Part shown: positions 1 to 10,967 of the stretch, one piece after another
Position numbering within the stretch: position 1 is the first letter of the stretch
Layout of the letters: the number at the start of each line of letters is the position of its first letter
NCBI GenBank assembly: GCA_030374765.1
Contig: JARGXX010000117.1
Span: forward strand, 558,001 to 622,000
Source of the DNA: Agarophyton chilense
Lineage: Eukaryota; Rhodophyta; Florideophyceae; Gracilariales; Gracilariaceae
DNA: 64,000 nucleotides
Direction: 5' to 3'
Translations under genes and position numbers: made by a program
Notes under the pieces: generated by a model
Seen by the model: the letters and a program-made list of their open reading frames with translations, nothing else
What the model was told of the DNA's origin: nothing
Databases searched by the model: none

Positions 1-813
1 ACATTATGCGGCGATGGTTCCACCCAGCGCGCGAGCGGAGCGACGACAAGCTGTCGACGACGACGCCTGCACGCGCGAGGCGTGGCGGACGTCCACCGCC
101 TGCCGCCAGCTTTCCAGAGCGGCGCCTTGCACTCAGCGCGAGAGATCTGCGTCGTTCGACGCTTCGACGCGCGTCGTCGTGCTCTGCGCCCGACGCGCCT
201 TCCTCTTCCCTGTCCGCTCATACGCGGCGGCTGTGGAACGTGCGTCCCTCGCGGGGGCGCCCCCTCCCTGTGCTCGAATGCGCTCCTCCTTCTCCATATC
301 TGCGTCGCCGCGCCCGCCACCTTCGCGTCGGCGTTGGTGGTGTGTCTCCCCTTCCTCCTTCCTTCTGTCTGCACACCCAACCTAACCCCACCCCATCTCA
401 CTCAATCGCCACCCAACTGCACCATACGCATGCCGACATTCTTCTTCCGCCACCGCCGCCACGGCGCTCCGCACCCTTCCAAGTCGCCCTCCCCCCAAAG
501 CCGCCCACCCACACCGCGCTACTTTCCTTGCTGCGACTGTGACTGCGACGCTGTCGCTGTTGCCCGCCACCCGCTTCGCGTCTTTTGCATTCCTTGCGTC
601 TTCGTGGTGCCTCCTGCTACCTGCGCTTGTCACTATACCTCAACGCTCAACCGCCCCGCTGCCCAAGCTTCCAATGCAACTCCGCTGCATGTATCCGCCT
701 CCACCACCCTCACCCCCGCAAACCCCTCCCCCCCCAACGCGTCGCTCCCGTCTTTCATCCCGCCGCACTCTGCCCCACCGCGTCAGAGCCCGCGAAATGC
801 GGACCAGCCCAAT
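1..813 (+). promoter_or_regulatory. Pyrimidine-rich upstream region of the TPR-like gene
   Basis: The stretch is strongly C/T-rich on the plus strand with many CCC and TCC runs and almost no repeated protein-like pattern. A reading frame stays open from base 82 into the gene, but its translation is a mix of Pro, Ser, Arg and Cys that looks like translated noncoding pyrimidine-rich DNA. Similar pyrimidine-rich leaders precede the SUMO ligase (5090-5376) and the ubiquitin protease (19160-19555), so this is best read as promoter plus 5' UTR. No TATA box was recognised. Confidence 0.4.
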
Positions 814-2270
814 ATGTCTCACAGACGCCAAGCTGCCGCCACTGCTCATGAAAGCTCCGATTCCAACCCGCTGTCTAGTGTTGTTCCGTCCTCCTTTCTG
901 CACGACCTGAATGCCAACATGACTGTTGTGCTCAATCTCACTGATTCCTCGCATCCGCTGCAGTCAACAGCCGTCTCCCCGGAGGCCCACCTTCAAATGG
1001 GTCCCACTCTCACACCTGTGCAGCCCAACAACGGAACAAATCTCCCGCGTAGTGAACCAGAGCCCTCATCCTACTCAAGCTCTGAATCCCGGGACCTACT
1101 TGAAGATGACAGCGATATTACCGAAGAGACGTCATATGATTCTCTCGTCAAACAGTTGCAACAGAGTAAGTTGGTTCTCTCCCCTTGTTGCGCATTCCGC
1201 TGTTCAAGTTTTTTTCGAAACAAGCACCTTCGTCTAACATCACAATAGCTACGCCAGAATCATTCTCCCGCGCTCTGCAGGCCGTCAAGGCTCCAGACCT
1301 ATCCGCTGACTCCCGAAGCAAACTCATGAGTGCTCTCGAAAACGCTTTGCGAACTCTGTGCATCGAAACCGATGGGGCCTCAGTGCTGCACTCCAACGTT
1401 CGCATCGAGGCTTATACTACCTTGGCATCCTTTTATGCATCAAGCACTGCTCCAGAGAATGAGAAGGTTATTTACTATTGTCAATTGGGCCTGGACCTAG
1501 CTTCGGGCCGGGAACGCCTATTTCCCGAGCTAGTAGCCAACTTGCATGCGCTCAAGGCAAGAGTGCTTGTCAGCATTGGCGACTACAGCCGCATTCCAGA
1601 GGCAATTTCTCATGCAAAGGCAGCACAAGTTGTCTTGTACGCCATCAAGGATCCCAAGCTTCAGTTTCAGATATGTGTCACCCTTGGAGATTCTTACTCA
1701 CTGCTCATCGACAGCGCAACCTGTGACAATATCCGCGTGGCGTGTGAATGGTACTCCTCTGCCATTCAGCTTTCGAAAATGGCCGCTCTGGAATCGCCGA
1801 TAAAAGTTATGTGGCTCTCGTGCAGAGTAGCGCAGCTGTCATTACGGTATCTCAGACAAAAACGAAACAGTGATAATGCTAATGATAATAAGCATCATGA
1901 AGGAAAAAGGGACGCCGAGGCAGCTCACATGACAATACCTAGCCTTCTGAACATGCTTGAGCAATTGCATGTAGATGTAGAAAGGCTTCGCGAAAGCGAA
2001 CTTGTTGAGGTCTCGGACCAAGTGCTGCAACTTGAATCAGTGATTTCTGAATTTACAGGCAAGGCTTACTTTGAAAAGACAAGGACGTCGAGTACTAAGT
2101 TGCAGGACCTAAAGAAGGCAGCATCATGCATGCAGAAGGCGCTCAGGCTATGTTCATGGGACTCTGATCCAGCCGGTCAGCGTTACGCTGGGATTCAAGA
2201 AATGATTGGTGATATCAGGTCACATATCCATGCTGCTGAAGTCAGCTCAAGTGAAGTCAAGCGACGGTGA
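814..2270 (+). CDS. Hypothetical protein with TPR-like helical repeats, two exons
   Basis: I read two exons, 814-1165 and 1249-2270, joined across an 83-bp GT-AG intron (donor GTAAGT at 1166, acceptor CAATAG ending at 1248); the product is 457 residues. The N-terminal ~115 residues are Ser/Pro/Asn-rich and acidic, likely disordered. The remainder is all-helical, with alternating Ala/Leu-rich segments such as LVANLHALKARVLVSIGDY and ICVTLGDSYSLLIDSA, spaced like tetratricopeptide or MAU2/14-3-3-like helical hairpins. A charged linker (RQKRNSDNANDNKHHEGKRD) separates two helical blocks. I chose the ATG at 814 because everything upstream is pyrimidine-rich low-complexity sequence; an earlier in-frame start cannot be excluded. 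I do not recognise the family. Its function may be scaffolding, by analogy with other helical-repeat proteins; this is inference only. Confidence 0.65.
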
Positions 2271-5090
2271 TGGCTCACCAACAATGAGCTCTTGCATTCA
2301 CACAAAGACTGTATCTGTCGCTACAGAAAGTGACACAGAAACAACGACTAACTAGCTAGCGCCATAGTATGAAGAAGCGGACGGAGAAGTTAAGTATTTG
2401 CTTTGATCAACAAAGCATGGCAGTCTAAAGCATACTATATTGACGTGTGAGAATTGTTAACACGAACTCGGTTATTGCGCTCGGTCAATGACCTAAGGGC
2501 GTATCGCCAGCCACTGTTCAAACTCACCGTCGTTATTAGAATTCAATACTGAAGCGCAGTTTTGCGTTCATCGGAGCATTTTTAGGCTCAAGAACCTTCT
2601 TTGCGAAGTTCCTTGTACATAAATGACAATTCCCCCGTATTAACTCTCTGAATGTTTTCTTTAAAACAGTTTTGTGTGATGCCTTGCCGTAGAGAGCTTA
2701 GGACTGTCTTTTCGAGCTCCCTTGGCAATCAAGTTTTTATCATCCCCAATTTCAAATCTGCTGAGGCGGAAACATATTTGGAAATCTGAAGCAGGGTGGA
2801 GGCGTTGGGCTTCGTCAAACGAGAAAAGGAGGAATGTGAATGAGAGTGACTTATTTATTTTGACGCTCAAATCACACCTTTGTTGAGGCCAACCCGCTAA
2901 ATTACAGCTAATCCAGCGCTCTGTTACGTACAGTGGAAGATTCATCCTACGTAACAAACCTTACGTAGGATAAACCTTGTGTAGATACTGGATGTGAAAT
3001 CGGATTTTGAGGCACTTTGAAAAGACTTTTATCTCCACGTTCAAGTGCTGCTCTGGAGTGCGCACGTCTCCGTCGCGAACTGCCGGCGACAGACAAGGCG
3101 AAGCAAAGTACCACACCTGGCCGGCGTCTCCTCGAACAGCCTCATTGTGCCTTGGCTCTGGGGTTGTCCTCCCTCCCGCCCTCAGCGCTATCACTTGTGT
3201 CTGATGAACGGGAGATCGTCGCGCTAAGCTCCTGGCCACCGCAACGCAGCAAGGCAAGAAAGCTGTCTTGACCCAAAGCTTGAACCGATTAAAATAATAT
3301 TGTACAGTATTTCGGCCTTGAAATTATGTACTGCCAGAGCATTCGGTCGCGACCGTGAGCAAGGCGCTTCTTTCATCCACGCGTTGTCGGCGCCCAGTGC
3401 ACTTTTCTGTCCGCTCTTCATCAGCAATGTTGCGGAACCAGCGAGCTTACAACAAAAGCGATCCACGACTGTTTTATGATACCAACAAGCACTGTGGACC
3501 TCATTAACAAGTAATCAAATATCTCAAGTCTCTAGTAACTTAGTTACGCTATCTTGAAGTTTTTACTCATCACCATATGGACGATGTTAATGAGTAGGAC
3601 CTTCAATGAGGTCCGAGTGGCGATCGCTAAAATAAACGCGATAGATCTGCCGATGACGCGGCACAGTGCAGGAGATGGCGGATACGTCAGCAATTGAAAC
3701 AAACTTCCTTGTGATAAGATGTACATTTTACGAACACTAGAGCGATGTCGTGAGCCCACGCTCCAAACGATCAACAGTCTTGGGACCGTGATGATTGTGG
3801 GGACACATACGATTCATTACACCTAGGAGAACAAGACCTGCAAGGTGAAAGAGGACGAAGTAAAATTAAATGAGGAACATCGACAATTGCACACACTAAT
3901 TTGTCATAGTCCCGTCGCCGCGGGGAAACGACAACTAGCGAGCTTAGAACACATATGTCATGCTGATCTTTTGAATCAAAGTGTGATGGCGTAGAGGTAG
4001 AGTCGCAACATATCTATGAAACGATAATAGCTTCGATGTACTGACAGAAGAACCGGTGGATGCAATAGAGAAACCAACTGTTTAAGTGAGATTACCAAGA
4101 AGGCCTTTGTCTGCAGTGAGTGTCTACGTACCCCCAAGCAACTGGAAGCTAAAAGACGAATTATAAAACTTGAAGACGAAGGCATGACAATAACAGCTGC
4201 AACATGTTTGATTCTTGAAACAGTATTCTCATAGAGCGGAATCGTCTTGTATTGAGCTAGAAAATGTTTTGAATGCAAGCATCAAATAGTATTGGAAGTG
4301 GATAACGTGTGTACTCATACGGATTCATCGCAACGCTAAGTGCAGTCGCCACTGCTGCCGACCTCCGAGAAATGGTTTTCATCAAACAAATGGATCCTTT
4401 TTTAGACCATCATGCCAGTCTTACATCTTTCAACACAGTAAGGAAGACGCCAGTGCAGAAAAAAAAAACCCGACGGAGCCTTCAAGAACGAAGATATAGA
4501 AAGTGCATGATAGTCTGAGAAGACACAGTGAGACTAAAGACCTAGACCCGGAGTGCTCCGTTTTTGCAGCACCATTCTATTTGCCGCACAACAGTCAGGT
4601 ACGTTTTGAAAGGAAATGAACAACAGTTTGGTATGTATCTTTTCTTCTAATGAACTCGCGGTGGAGAAGGTCCTTGAGCACGCTACGTATCTTTGAGGGG
4701 CCGTTTGCATGTGCAGGGCACGATGAGCGGGTGTTGTCATGGTCACAAACGCGGCTCCTACTAGGTTTGCCTTCGGTTTGACGCCATGTTGTTGCACCTC
4801 CGAGCCTCATTTGACAAGGAAAAGCGCCATTAAAGTGGTCACATCATCTTCTCCAGGTGCAGCGTTTAAGGCTCGGCAGTGGTAGGTCCGCCTGACCTCG
4901 CTAGAGCGACAGTGGAGAGGGAGTACGTTGACAGGGAGCGCCCCTCTTCGTCGCGACGCCAAAAATCAGCACTGCAGACTGATTGAGTATGCTCTGCCTG
5001 CGAACTTTGGTTGTGGATTAAAGATAATTTTAACGCAACCGTCACAGTCGTCTATTCGCAATAAGATATGCTCAGCGCTCCGAAACCTTC
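2271..5090. other. Intergenic region, no gene recognised
   Basis: About 2.8 kb without a supportable coding region: open frames here are all under ~100 codons, occur on both strands and show no known domain. The only clear structure is a perfect inverted repeat at 2944-2971. The sequence is mixed in composition (AT-rich 2380-2660 and 3460-4320). A gene with several very short exons or a noncoding RNA could hide here, but I see no sign of one. Confidence 0.5.
2944..2971. repeat. Perfect 11-bp inverted repeat with 6-nt loop
   Basis: ATCCTACGTAA (2944-2954) is followed by CAAACC and then by its exact reverse complement TTACGTAGGAT (2961-2971). It could form a hairpin or bind a dimeric factor (core TACGTA). 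It lies about 670 bp past the end of the TPR-like gene, so it is unlikely to be that gene's direct terminator. Confidence 0.7.
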
Positions 5091-5307
5091 GTGTACCGAG
5101 TCGCGCACGCCAATGCCGCGTCGCCCGCTGCACTCCCCGCTCCAGTCGCAACACGCTCACCCCATCTCGCAACTGTTGTCAGTCCGCCGCGCGCTTTTTG
5201 GTTCGCGCCAGTCGCCCGTCGTCTATTCTTCTGCCTTAACTTGGAATTTGGCTTTTTAATCCCCTCGTTTCTCTCCTTCGTCGCAGCACAAGCAACACTC
5301 GCTGCCT

Positions 5308-5331
5308 CCCCCCCCCCCCCCCCCCCCCCCC
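5308..5331 (+). repeat. Homopolymer of 24 C just upstream of the SUMO ligase start
   Basis: An uninterrupted run of 24 cytosines ends 45 bp before the ATG at 5377, inside a pyrimidine-rich leader. It probably lies in the 5' UTR or core promoter. Such runs form i-motif/G-quadruplex structures on the two strands and are also prone to length errors in sequencing and to replication slippage. Confidence 0.9.
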
Positions 5332-5376
5332 ACTCTCCCGCCCTTCCCCGCTGGTCACCATCTAACTCCCTCCCGT

Positions 5377-8202
5377 ATGCGTCCTCAGAGTGATCACGCT
5401 TATCCACAAAAGCGGCGACGCTGTGAAAACGGTTCTGCGCCCCCCCGGTCCCAGCCGCCGCAGAACGACCGTAACAATCACGTTTCGGTCCCCAGTAATG
5501 CAAGCGTTGGCTACTCGCGTCTCGCAAACAGCAACCCGAACAACTATTCTGCACCGCTTCCGACGTGGAATGATTCTTCTGCCCATGGCGTCGAGCCCGG
5601 CACTATGTTTCAGCCCGCTTCTCAAAATACTTCAGCCCCTGCTTCTGCAAACTTGGGCTGGAGCTCTCCGTCGTTTGCCCAGCAACAGCGATCATCGTGG
5701 TCCGCCATTGCAAACCTCATGACCTCTCCAGCTGCTTCCGTTCCGAATCACCGTCAAACGCCAGCACCAGCCCCACCTCCAGCCTATCCCCCCTACACCC
5801 ACCCACTACCTCATCCGGCACCCCCTTCTTCGTTCGTTCCCCCGCTTCCTGGGGCTCTTCCGCCTGTTCCGCCACCGCAACTTCTGTCCCCGTTATTACC
5901 GGCGTCTCCCTTCATTTCCTCACAGTACCGCAACGAACATCAAGCTCGATCAAACACATTACCTGGTCCAGTGTCTGCACCCACTCCGGCAGCACCCCCC
6001 AACGCGAAGAACCCTCGAATGCGATGTACTCCACAGTCCTCAGGTCAACGAGCGTCTTCTTCACGCCCATTTTCCCCGAGTAATGTACCGCCCCAACCAC
6101 CTTCACAAAACGCGGTACTGAACAGAACTCAGCTTTTCAACCCTGGCTCTCGTGTTAACAGTACACGACAAGCCCAGCATCACGCGCCTGCTGTTGGCCG
6201 CGGCGGCAACGCAGCGAACCATCATCATGGACTAGAGGGGCACTTGTCAATAGGCGAAATCCAGCCTTTGAAAGAGGCACTAGCCCTGTTTCGAGATGGA
6301 AGCCCTATATTGGTTGCTCTAACGCAAACAATACTTCAAACTGGAAGGCTTGGTTTATCACAGCAAATGCAGCGCGAAAAGATTTTGAACTTCAAGGGTT
6401 TTCCACCACCTATAATCTCAAACTCCCGATGGTTAAGTGCCTTGAACAAACATGATCTCGACATTCTTGCTTGGGTGTTTTGCGTGGCGAAACATGGTAG
6501 AAAAGAAGAAGTTGCGAAAAGGATAATATCATCGTTGCGGTCTCCACTGAAGTTTCGAATACCTGCCCCGTCCAAGAAACCAATGATTCCTTCTAGAATT
6601 GACGCCAGGCGTAGCCAGAGTGCGCAGTATTCGGCCACGAATTCGTATCCTGGCACGGTGGGTCGACCTAGAGGGAATATGCCTTCTTTGGATGTACCCA
6701 ACACCGGCACCTATGAAACTGGGCCTCTGAACCCTCAACAAATGCTTGAAAACCTACAGCGGCAAATTTCAACCCCGAGAAGAGGTAATGCTCAACAGAA
6801 TAGAGATAAGCAAATGCAAAGTCTCTGCAAAGAAGCACTTACAGGTTATTCCTTTGACGTTGGGGAAAACCCGTACAACAAACCCCTTAACCCACCTCTC
6901 GGATATCCACGATATGTATTATTTACAGCCATTCAGCTTAATCGAGGCGGTCAGGATCCTGTACTACGATTCGTGACACCGCCACCCATCGATCCTGTGG
7001 CTCGCGCGGAAGTGAAGGGCGGCGATGTTCAAGTACATCTGCGATGTTTGCGAGTTGAGTTTGAAAAGCCCAAGTCTTCTTGGCAGCAGGCTTGGCCATT
7101 CCCAGCTACTTGTCGAGTGAATGGGAGCAACATTGCCTTAAATCAAGCACAGCGGTATACAAACGGGAAGTTGGCAGGAAGGGACTCAGCGACGAACATA
7201 ACTCCGTATCTCAAGAAGTACAGACCAGCAGGACCCAATGTGCAGAACATGATTCTGTTACGAAGGCAAGTGAGCAGCTCCTCTGCCTCAAGTGGGCAGT
7301 TTGTGTTATTCGTTCAGGAAATTCTGGTATTAAGCCACGAAACTGTGACGAAACAAGTCTTTGAGGCTAGTGAGAAGTACTGGAAGGAGTACCGAAAAAC
7401 TCAGATCGAGAAAGGAAACATATCGGACAGTACATCGGAGTTTGAGATGGCAAGAAAGGGAGTTATGCTTTTTCTGACGGATCCCGAGGGGTTGACTGTT
7501 TCATCAATGAAGGTTTCTTTGCGATGCCCATTAGGGTTGACTCGGATAAAAACTCCAGTGAAAGGAAAACGGTGCCAACACGTGCAATGCTTTGATCTAG
7601 ACAACTTTCTTGAATATTCTCGGAGAAGTTCAAAGTTTGAATGCCCCGTTTGCAACAAAGCAACAGCCCAGCCGTCCATGCTTGTGATCTCGCCATACAT
7701 TGAACATGCTCTGAAAGAACACCTTGATTGCGATGAGGTTGAAATTTTTGCGGACGGTACAATGGTTCAAATAGAGCGGAAAGTGACTGGTGTTGCTTCC
7801 GATGATGATGAAGATGAAAAGGTTGAGGGAGTCAAGGAGGGTGCAGAACATCAACGATCAAAACAGTCTCCTTCGAAGGCTTGCGAGGTTGTGGATTTAA
7901 CCCTGGATAGTGATGACGACTCACCGGCAATTGTTTCCAATAGTGTTGGTGAGGATCGGGGCGGTACTCCACAACAGCATTCGAACATTGCCAATGGAGA
8001 TGGCCATGTCGAAAACCAGAATGATGGCAATGACTCTGATGTCCAAGTTGATCAAGACATGGTGTTTACTTTTCGGTCTGATGACTTTAACTGGGGGGAT
8101 ATAGGAGTTGTTGGTAATGGCTCCCGGATACAACAACTGTCAACCGGTAATGGTGACAAGGATAGCTGGACTTGCGATGTGATTGCAATCGATTCGGACT
8201 GA
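5377..8202 (+). CDS. SIZ1: SIZ/PIAS-type E3 SUMO-protein ligase
   Basis: The 941-residue single-exon product would transfer SUMO from the E2 UBC9 to nuclear substrates. Domains in order: a Pro/Ser/Ala-rich disordered N-terminus (1-300); a SAP-like helix-turn-helix around 350-390 (RWLSALNKHDLDILAWVF); a PINIT domain around 490-640 (GYPRYVLFTAIQLNRGG onward); the SP-RING/MIZ zinc finger around 716-765 with the C-x-H-x2-C and CPVC ligands (RCPLGLTRIKTPVKGKRCQH, then FECPVCNKA); and an acidic tail with a SUMO-interacting motif around 837-848 (EVVDLTLDSDDD). This is the order seen in plant SIZ1 and yeast Siz1/Siz2. There is no PHD finger, which plant SIZ1 has, so it is closer to the yeast/animal layout. 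A second acidic stretch near the C-terminus (VIAIDSD) may be another SUMO-interacting motif. The start is the ATG after the C24 tract. Confidence 0.9.
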   Translation: MRPQSDHAYPQKRRRCENGSAPPRSQPPQNDRNNHVSVPSNASVGYSRLANSNPNNYSAPLPTWNDSSAHGVEPGTMFQPASQNTSAPASANLGWSSPSFAQQQRSSWSAIANLMTSPAASVPNHRQTPAPAPPPAYPPYTHPLPHPAPPSSFVPPLPGALPPVPPPQLLSPLLPASPFISSQYRNEHQARSNTLPGPVSAPTPAAPPNAKNPRMRCTPQSSGQRASSSRPFSPSNVPPQPPSQNAVLNRTQLFNPGSRVNSTRQAQHHAPAVGRGGNAANHHHGLEGHLSIGEIQPLKEALALFRDGSPILVALTQTILQTGRLGLSQQMQREKILNFKGFPPPIISNSRWLSALNKHDLDILAWVFCVAKHGRKEEVAKRIISSLRSPLKFRIPAPSKKPMIPSRIDARRSQSAQYSATNSYPGTVGRPRGNMPSLDVPNTGTYETGPLNPQQMLENLQRQISTPRRGNAQQNRDKQMQSLCKEALTGYSFDVGENPYNKPLNPPLGYPRYVLFTAIQLNRGGQDPVLRFVTPPPIDPVARAEVKGGDVQVHLRCLRVEFEKPKSSWQQAWPFPATCRVNGSNIALNQAQRYTNGKLAGRDSATNITPYLKKYRPAGPNVQNMILLRRQVSSSSASSGQFVLFVQEILVLSHETVTKQVFEASEKYWKEYRKTQIEKGNISDSTSEFEMARKGVMLFLTDPEGLTVSSMKVSLRCPLGLTRIKTPVKGKRCQHVQCFDLDNFLEYSRRSSKFECPVCNKATAQPSMLVISPYIEHALKEHLDCDEVEIFADGTMVQIERKVTGVASDDDEDEKVEGVKEGAEHQRSKQSPSKACEVVDLTLDSDDDSPAIVSNSVGEDRGGTPQQHSNIANGDGHVENQNDGNDSDVQVDQDMVFTFRSDDFNWGDIGVVGNGSRIQQLSTGNGDKDSWTCDVIAIDSD

Positions 8203-9003
8203 CTCACATTCTTATTTATCGATTGTGAATAACCGCAGTTCTCTCTCTACTAAAGCTAACTTCTGATGATGTTAGGTCTACATTGATAACTGTTTTTCCG
8301 GAGGAGTGAAATGAAGTTCTGATTAAATGGTGCTTGACAGATGACGGGAGAACCGGTTTGAAACAGAGGGAGACAGTCATTTTCGAAGCTTATATGGTCT
8401 TCGTGTCTATGCCGTCGTATCCTGCGGTTGTCCACGACTCTTAAACTTTCCTCCGTGAGGCGACAAAGAAAACAGTGCCTCATGTGATCATCACGGTGAT
8501 GAACTCCACAGCATATAGCAGCTTTCCTAAACGTTCAACCCTTACTCTGCTTAATGGCACTCCGAATGTTACCAACGATAGATATCTTCGCAATAAACAT
8601 CATGGTCTTGTACAAGAAGACAGGAATCTCCCGGGTTGTGACGGGTAGCAATTGCTACCCTCAAGTGCGAGGTGATCCCACTCGATGGCTTCGTGCATTG
8701 TTTGACAGTGAAAATGTGTTTCCATTGGACTGAGTATCGATGTCTTACAGTTCTGAGTTCCGATAGTACTCGGGGATTACACGTTGAAAGCGCACACTAT
8801 GAATACGTCGCAGATCATCTGAGGCAAAGGTGCTCATCCCTCCCTCACCGACCAAGAACAGGTTTCAGCTCAAGCCGGGGTAGAGGTGGAGATCAGAGTT
8901 TTGCGAAATCAGACAAAGGGACTTGCGCGAAGTTGACCACGTTCAATCTCACTCTAGCCGAAACGAATCTTCGACTTCAACCATTTTTCTCTTATCTGCA
9001 CCA
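8203..9003. other. Intergenic region between SUMO ligase and YbaB
   Basis: About 800 bp with no supportable gene. It contains the perfect palindrome GGTAGCAATTGCTACC at 8644-8659, which recurs once more in the window (17369-17384). The end of this region is the promoter of the YbaB gene. Confidence 0.5.
8644..8659. repeat. 16-bp perfect palindrome GGTAGCAATTGCTACC, copy 1
   Basis: Perfect palindrome, extended to 18 bp here by a flanking G and C (8643-8660). The same 16-mer plus the following CT recurs at 17369-17384 in another intergenic region. It lies about 440 bp after the SUMO ligase stop and 345 bp before the YbaB start. Confidence 0.85.
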
Positions 9004-9734
9004 ATGGATACATCTCGAACTGGCTTCATTCCCTCTGGGGTCTTCACTCCCAGGCGGTTGGGGGCATATCCCAGAGCACATAACTGTAGTGCGTTCAGGA
9101 CGCGTCTTCTTCCATGTCGCTTCAATATGATGGCAGATAAGCCCAAGAACCCGCTGAGCGGACTTGGTGGTACGTAGAATTTTTGTCTTTTATGCATGAT
9201 TTGACCTCACGGATATTTCCTGTCTGAAGCTAACGACGCATTCCTTCCCAACGATGTTTAGGGTTAGGAAACATCATGGATGCGATGAAGAAGGCGCAAG
9301 AATTTACCTCAGTCGCCAAAGAATTGCAGGAGCAATTGAAGAACACCGAGATTGAGGCTTCCGTGAGAGACGGACAGGTCAAGGTCACAATGACAGCTCA
9401 ACAAGTACCGGTGAAAGTGGAAGTGACCGATGACCTGGTGGCTTTGGGTAGCTCAGAGGTACGAAGCCTCAACCTGTACTCTGTTCAATTCACATTACTA
9501 ACGTAAGAGCTGCATGAATTCCCCAATGTTCAGGTATCGGCGGCAGTAACGGAAGGAATTATTGCGGCTCACTCGAAGGCCACAGAATACATGAGGGAAA
9601 AGATGGGGTCTTTGTCGAAAGGTATGGCCACTATTCGAAAGCTTTTAGTTAAGAAATGATCACACTCTGACTTGTCCGAATTTTTCCTCTTTTATTCCCT
9701 AGACTTCGGAATTCCACAGCCTCCTCAAAAGTGA
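9004..9734 (+). CDS. YbaB/EbfC-family nucleoid-associated protein, probably plastid-targeted, four exons
   Basis: I join exons 9004-9169, 9262-9458, 9534-9621 and 9703-9734 across GT-AG introns of 92, 75 and 81 bp, keeping the frame; the product is 160 residues. The mature part begins near PLSGLGGLGNIMDAMKKAQE, the usual YbaB start, continues with the helix AKELQEQLKNTEIEA, the beta segment DGQVKVTMT and the helical end with KATEYMREKMGSL. Bacterial YbaB is about 110 residues and binds DNA as a dimer. The extra ~45 N-terminal residues (MDTSRTGFIPSGVFTPRR) are Arg/Ser-rich and poor in acid, as expected for a plastid transit peptide. The role is probably plastid nucleoid organisation. The family is confident; targeting is inferred. 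Confidence 0.85.
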
Positions 9735-10421
9735 GAGATGGCGCTTCCTTGGGGAATAGGATGCTGTTTTTGACGAAACAATTGTCGCGGTAAACGTGCA
9801 AAAATCCTCCTGCAGATTAACATTTCAGCTGTCTAGCATGAATTTCCTTTCACTCGTTTACACATACAAACGCTGAGCGTCGAAGTCGCGGACGATGACC
9901 GGTAATCAAGACGTCCAGGTGCGCGTTTTGTTGATAAAAATTTGGAAGAATGACTGGAACAAATATTCACCTGGTTTTCTACGTTTTATGATGCTCTGTG
10001 CATTTTCCCCGATGTCATATTTAACTTCGGTAGGCGAAGACAAGAATTCATCAGTTGGCCGTGAGCATTGTTTGTTATGCGCAGCGAGTATCTGTCGTAC
10101 TTGCACTAAAACTGCTGGCGTTTTTAGAGGCACTGTCTTTGCAAAATATGCATGTTGCAACTCGTGAAGCAAAAAATTAGAAGGCATTGCTTAAGGTTTA
10201 TCTCTTAAAAGTAGCAGTGAAAAAGGTTGAAGAAATAATATCGCAGGTGAACTTTGAGCGTTTTGAAACCCGACGACAATTCGTAATCTTAAACAAGTTT
10301 GCGTTCTATGTCTTTCAGAAACTTCTGAAAACAAATGTTTGTGTGACAAAACGGGCAAGGGTCATCTTTTGGGACAGCAAATTTCTAAGGATGCAGTGCA
10401 CCACAATCCAATTCGAGCGCG
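9735..10421. other. Intergenic region between convergent YbaB and UXT genes
   Basis: About 690 bp between two convergent 3' ends. It is AT-rich and has only short open frames without recognisable protein features. It probably holds the two 3' UTRs and polyadenylation signals; I see nothing else. Confidence 0.4.
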
Positions 10422-10967
10422 TCATGTCTCTCTTTCATCCTGTTCGCCATCTTCCTTTGTTCCACAGCACAATTGAAGCGCAGAGAGGCATTTCACGACT
10501 CCTTCGACCATTGCCTGTATTTCTGCCACTTTCTTGCTTTGGGTGTCTGCAATGCTTCGAAACAACTGCTGCCGCTGTTGAATGAGCTTGCTCGCTTCGC
10601 GAAAATCAACCTGTACAAAAACGCCCAGTCCAATGTCCAGTACTACTTTCTCAGTTCTGCTGGCTTCTGCTCGCACGAAGAAATCTTCGCCCAAGTTAAC
10701 CCTGGTTTCGAACAGTGGTTTACCAGGCCTAGCGCGAGAAGTTCGAAACTCTTTTTCTACAACACGCAATGCTCTGTCAGTTTGTTCCAGATCCGCCACC
10801 TCTTTCAAGGCGTTATCCCGTAGAGAGGATGTAGAAGCTAGCGTTGGTTTCAGTCGCCTTTCCAATGCTCTGCTGTAATTCTGAATTGCTGCGTTTGCTT
10901 CTTCCATTGATATTGGGGTTTCTCCATCCCTGGGCTCTCCGTTTTCGATAGTAAGTTCCTTCTTCAT
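10422..10967 (-). CDS. UXT: UXT-like prefoldin-fold protein
   Basis: The product is 181 residues from the ATG whose complement ends at 10967. It has the alpha-prefoldin layout: an N-terminal helix (residues ~20-80), two short beta hairpins with the UXT-typical VNLGEDFFVRAEA and LDIGLGVFVQVDFREA segments, and a C-terminal helix (IQQRQQLFRSIADTQSKKV). UXT works in the R2TP/URI prefoldin-like complex that helps assemble RNA polymerases and PIKK kinases. GPN GTPases act in the same RNA polymerase assembly pathway, and the next gene, divergent and about 475 bp away, is GPN2. The frame is open for a few codons upstream but only with a TTG, so the ATG is preferred; an upstream exon is possible. Confidence 0.75.
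   Translation of the reverse strand: MKKELTIENGEPRDGETPISMEEANAAIQNYSRALERRLKPTLASTSSLRDNALKEVADLEQTDRALRVVEKEFRTSRARPGKPLFETRVNLGEDFFVRAEASRTEKVVLDIGLGVFVQVDFREASKLIQQRQQLFRSIADTQSKKVAEIQAMVEGVVKCLSALQLCCGTKEDGEQDERET

Noticed and set aside
82..813. Long open frame upstream of the TPR-like gene start
   Set aside because: It stays open because the DNA is pyrimidine-rich and has few stop codons; its translation is Pro/Ser/Arg/Cys low-complexity with no domain, and the other two plus frames are also open for long stretches.
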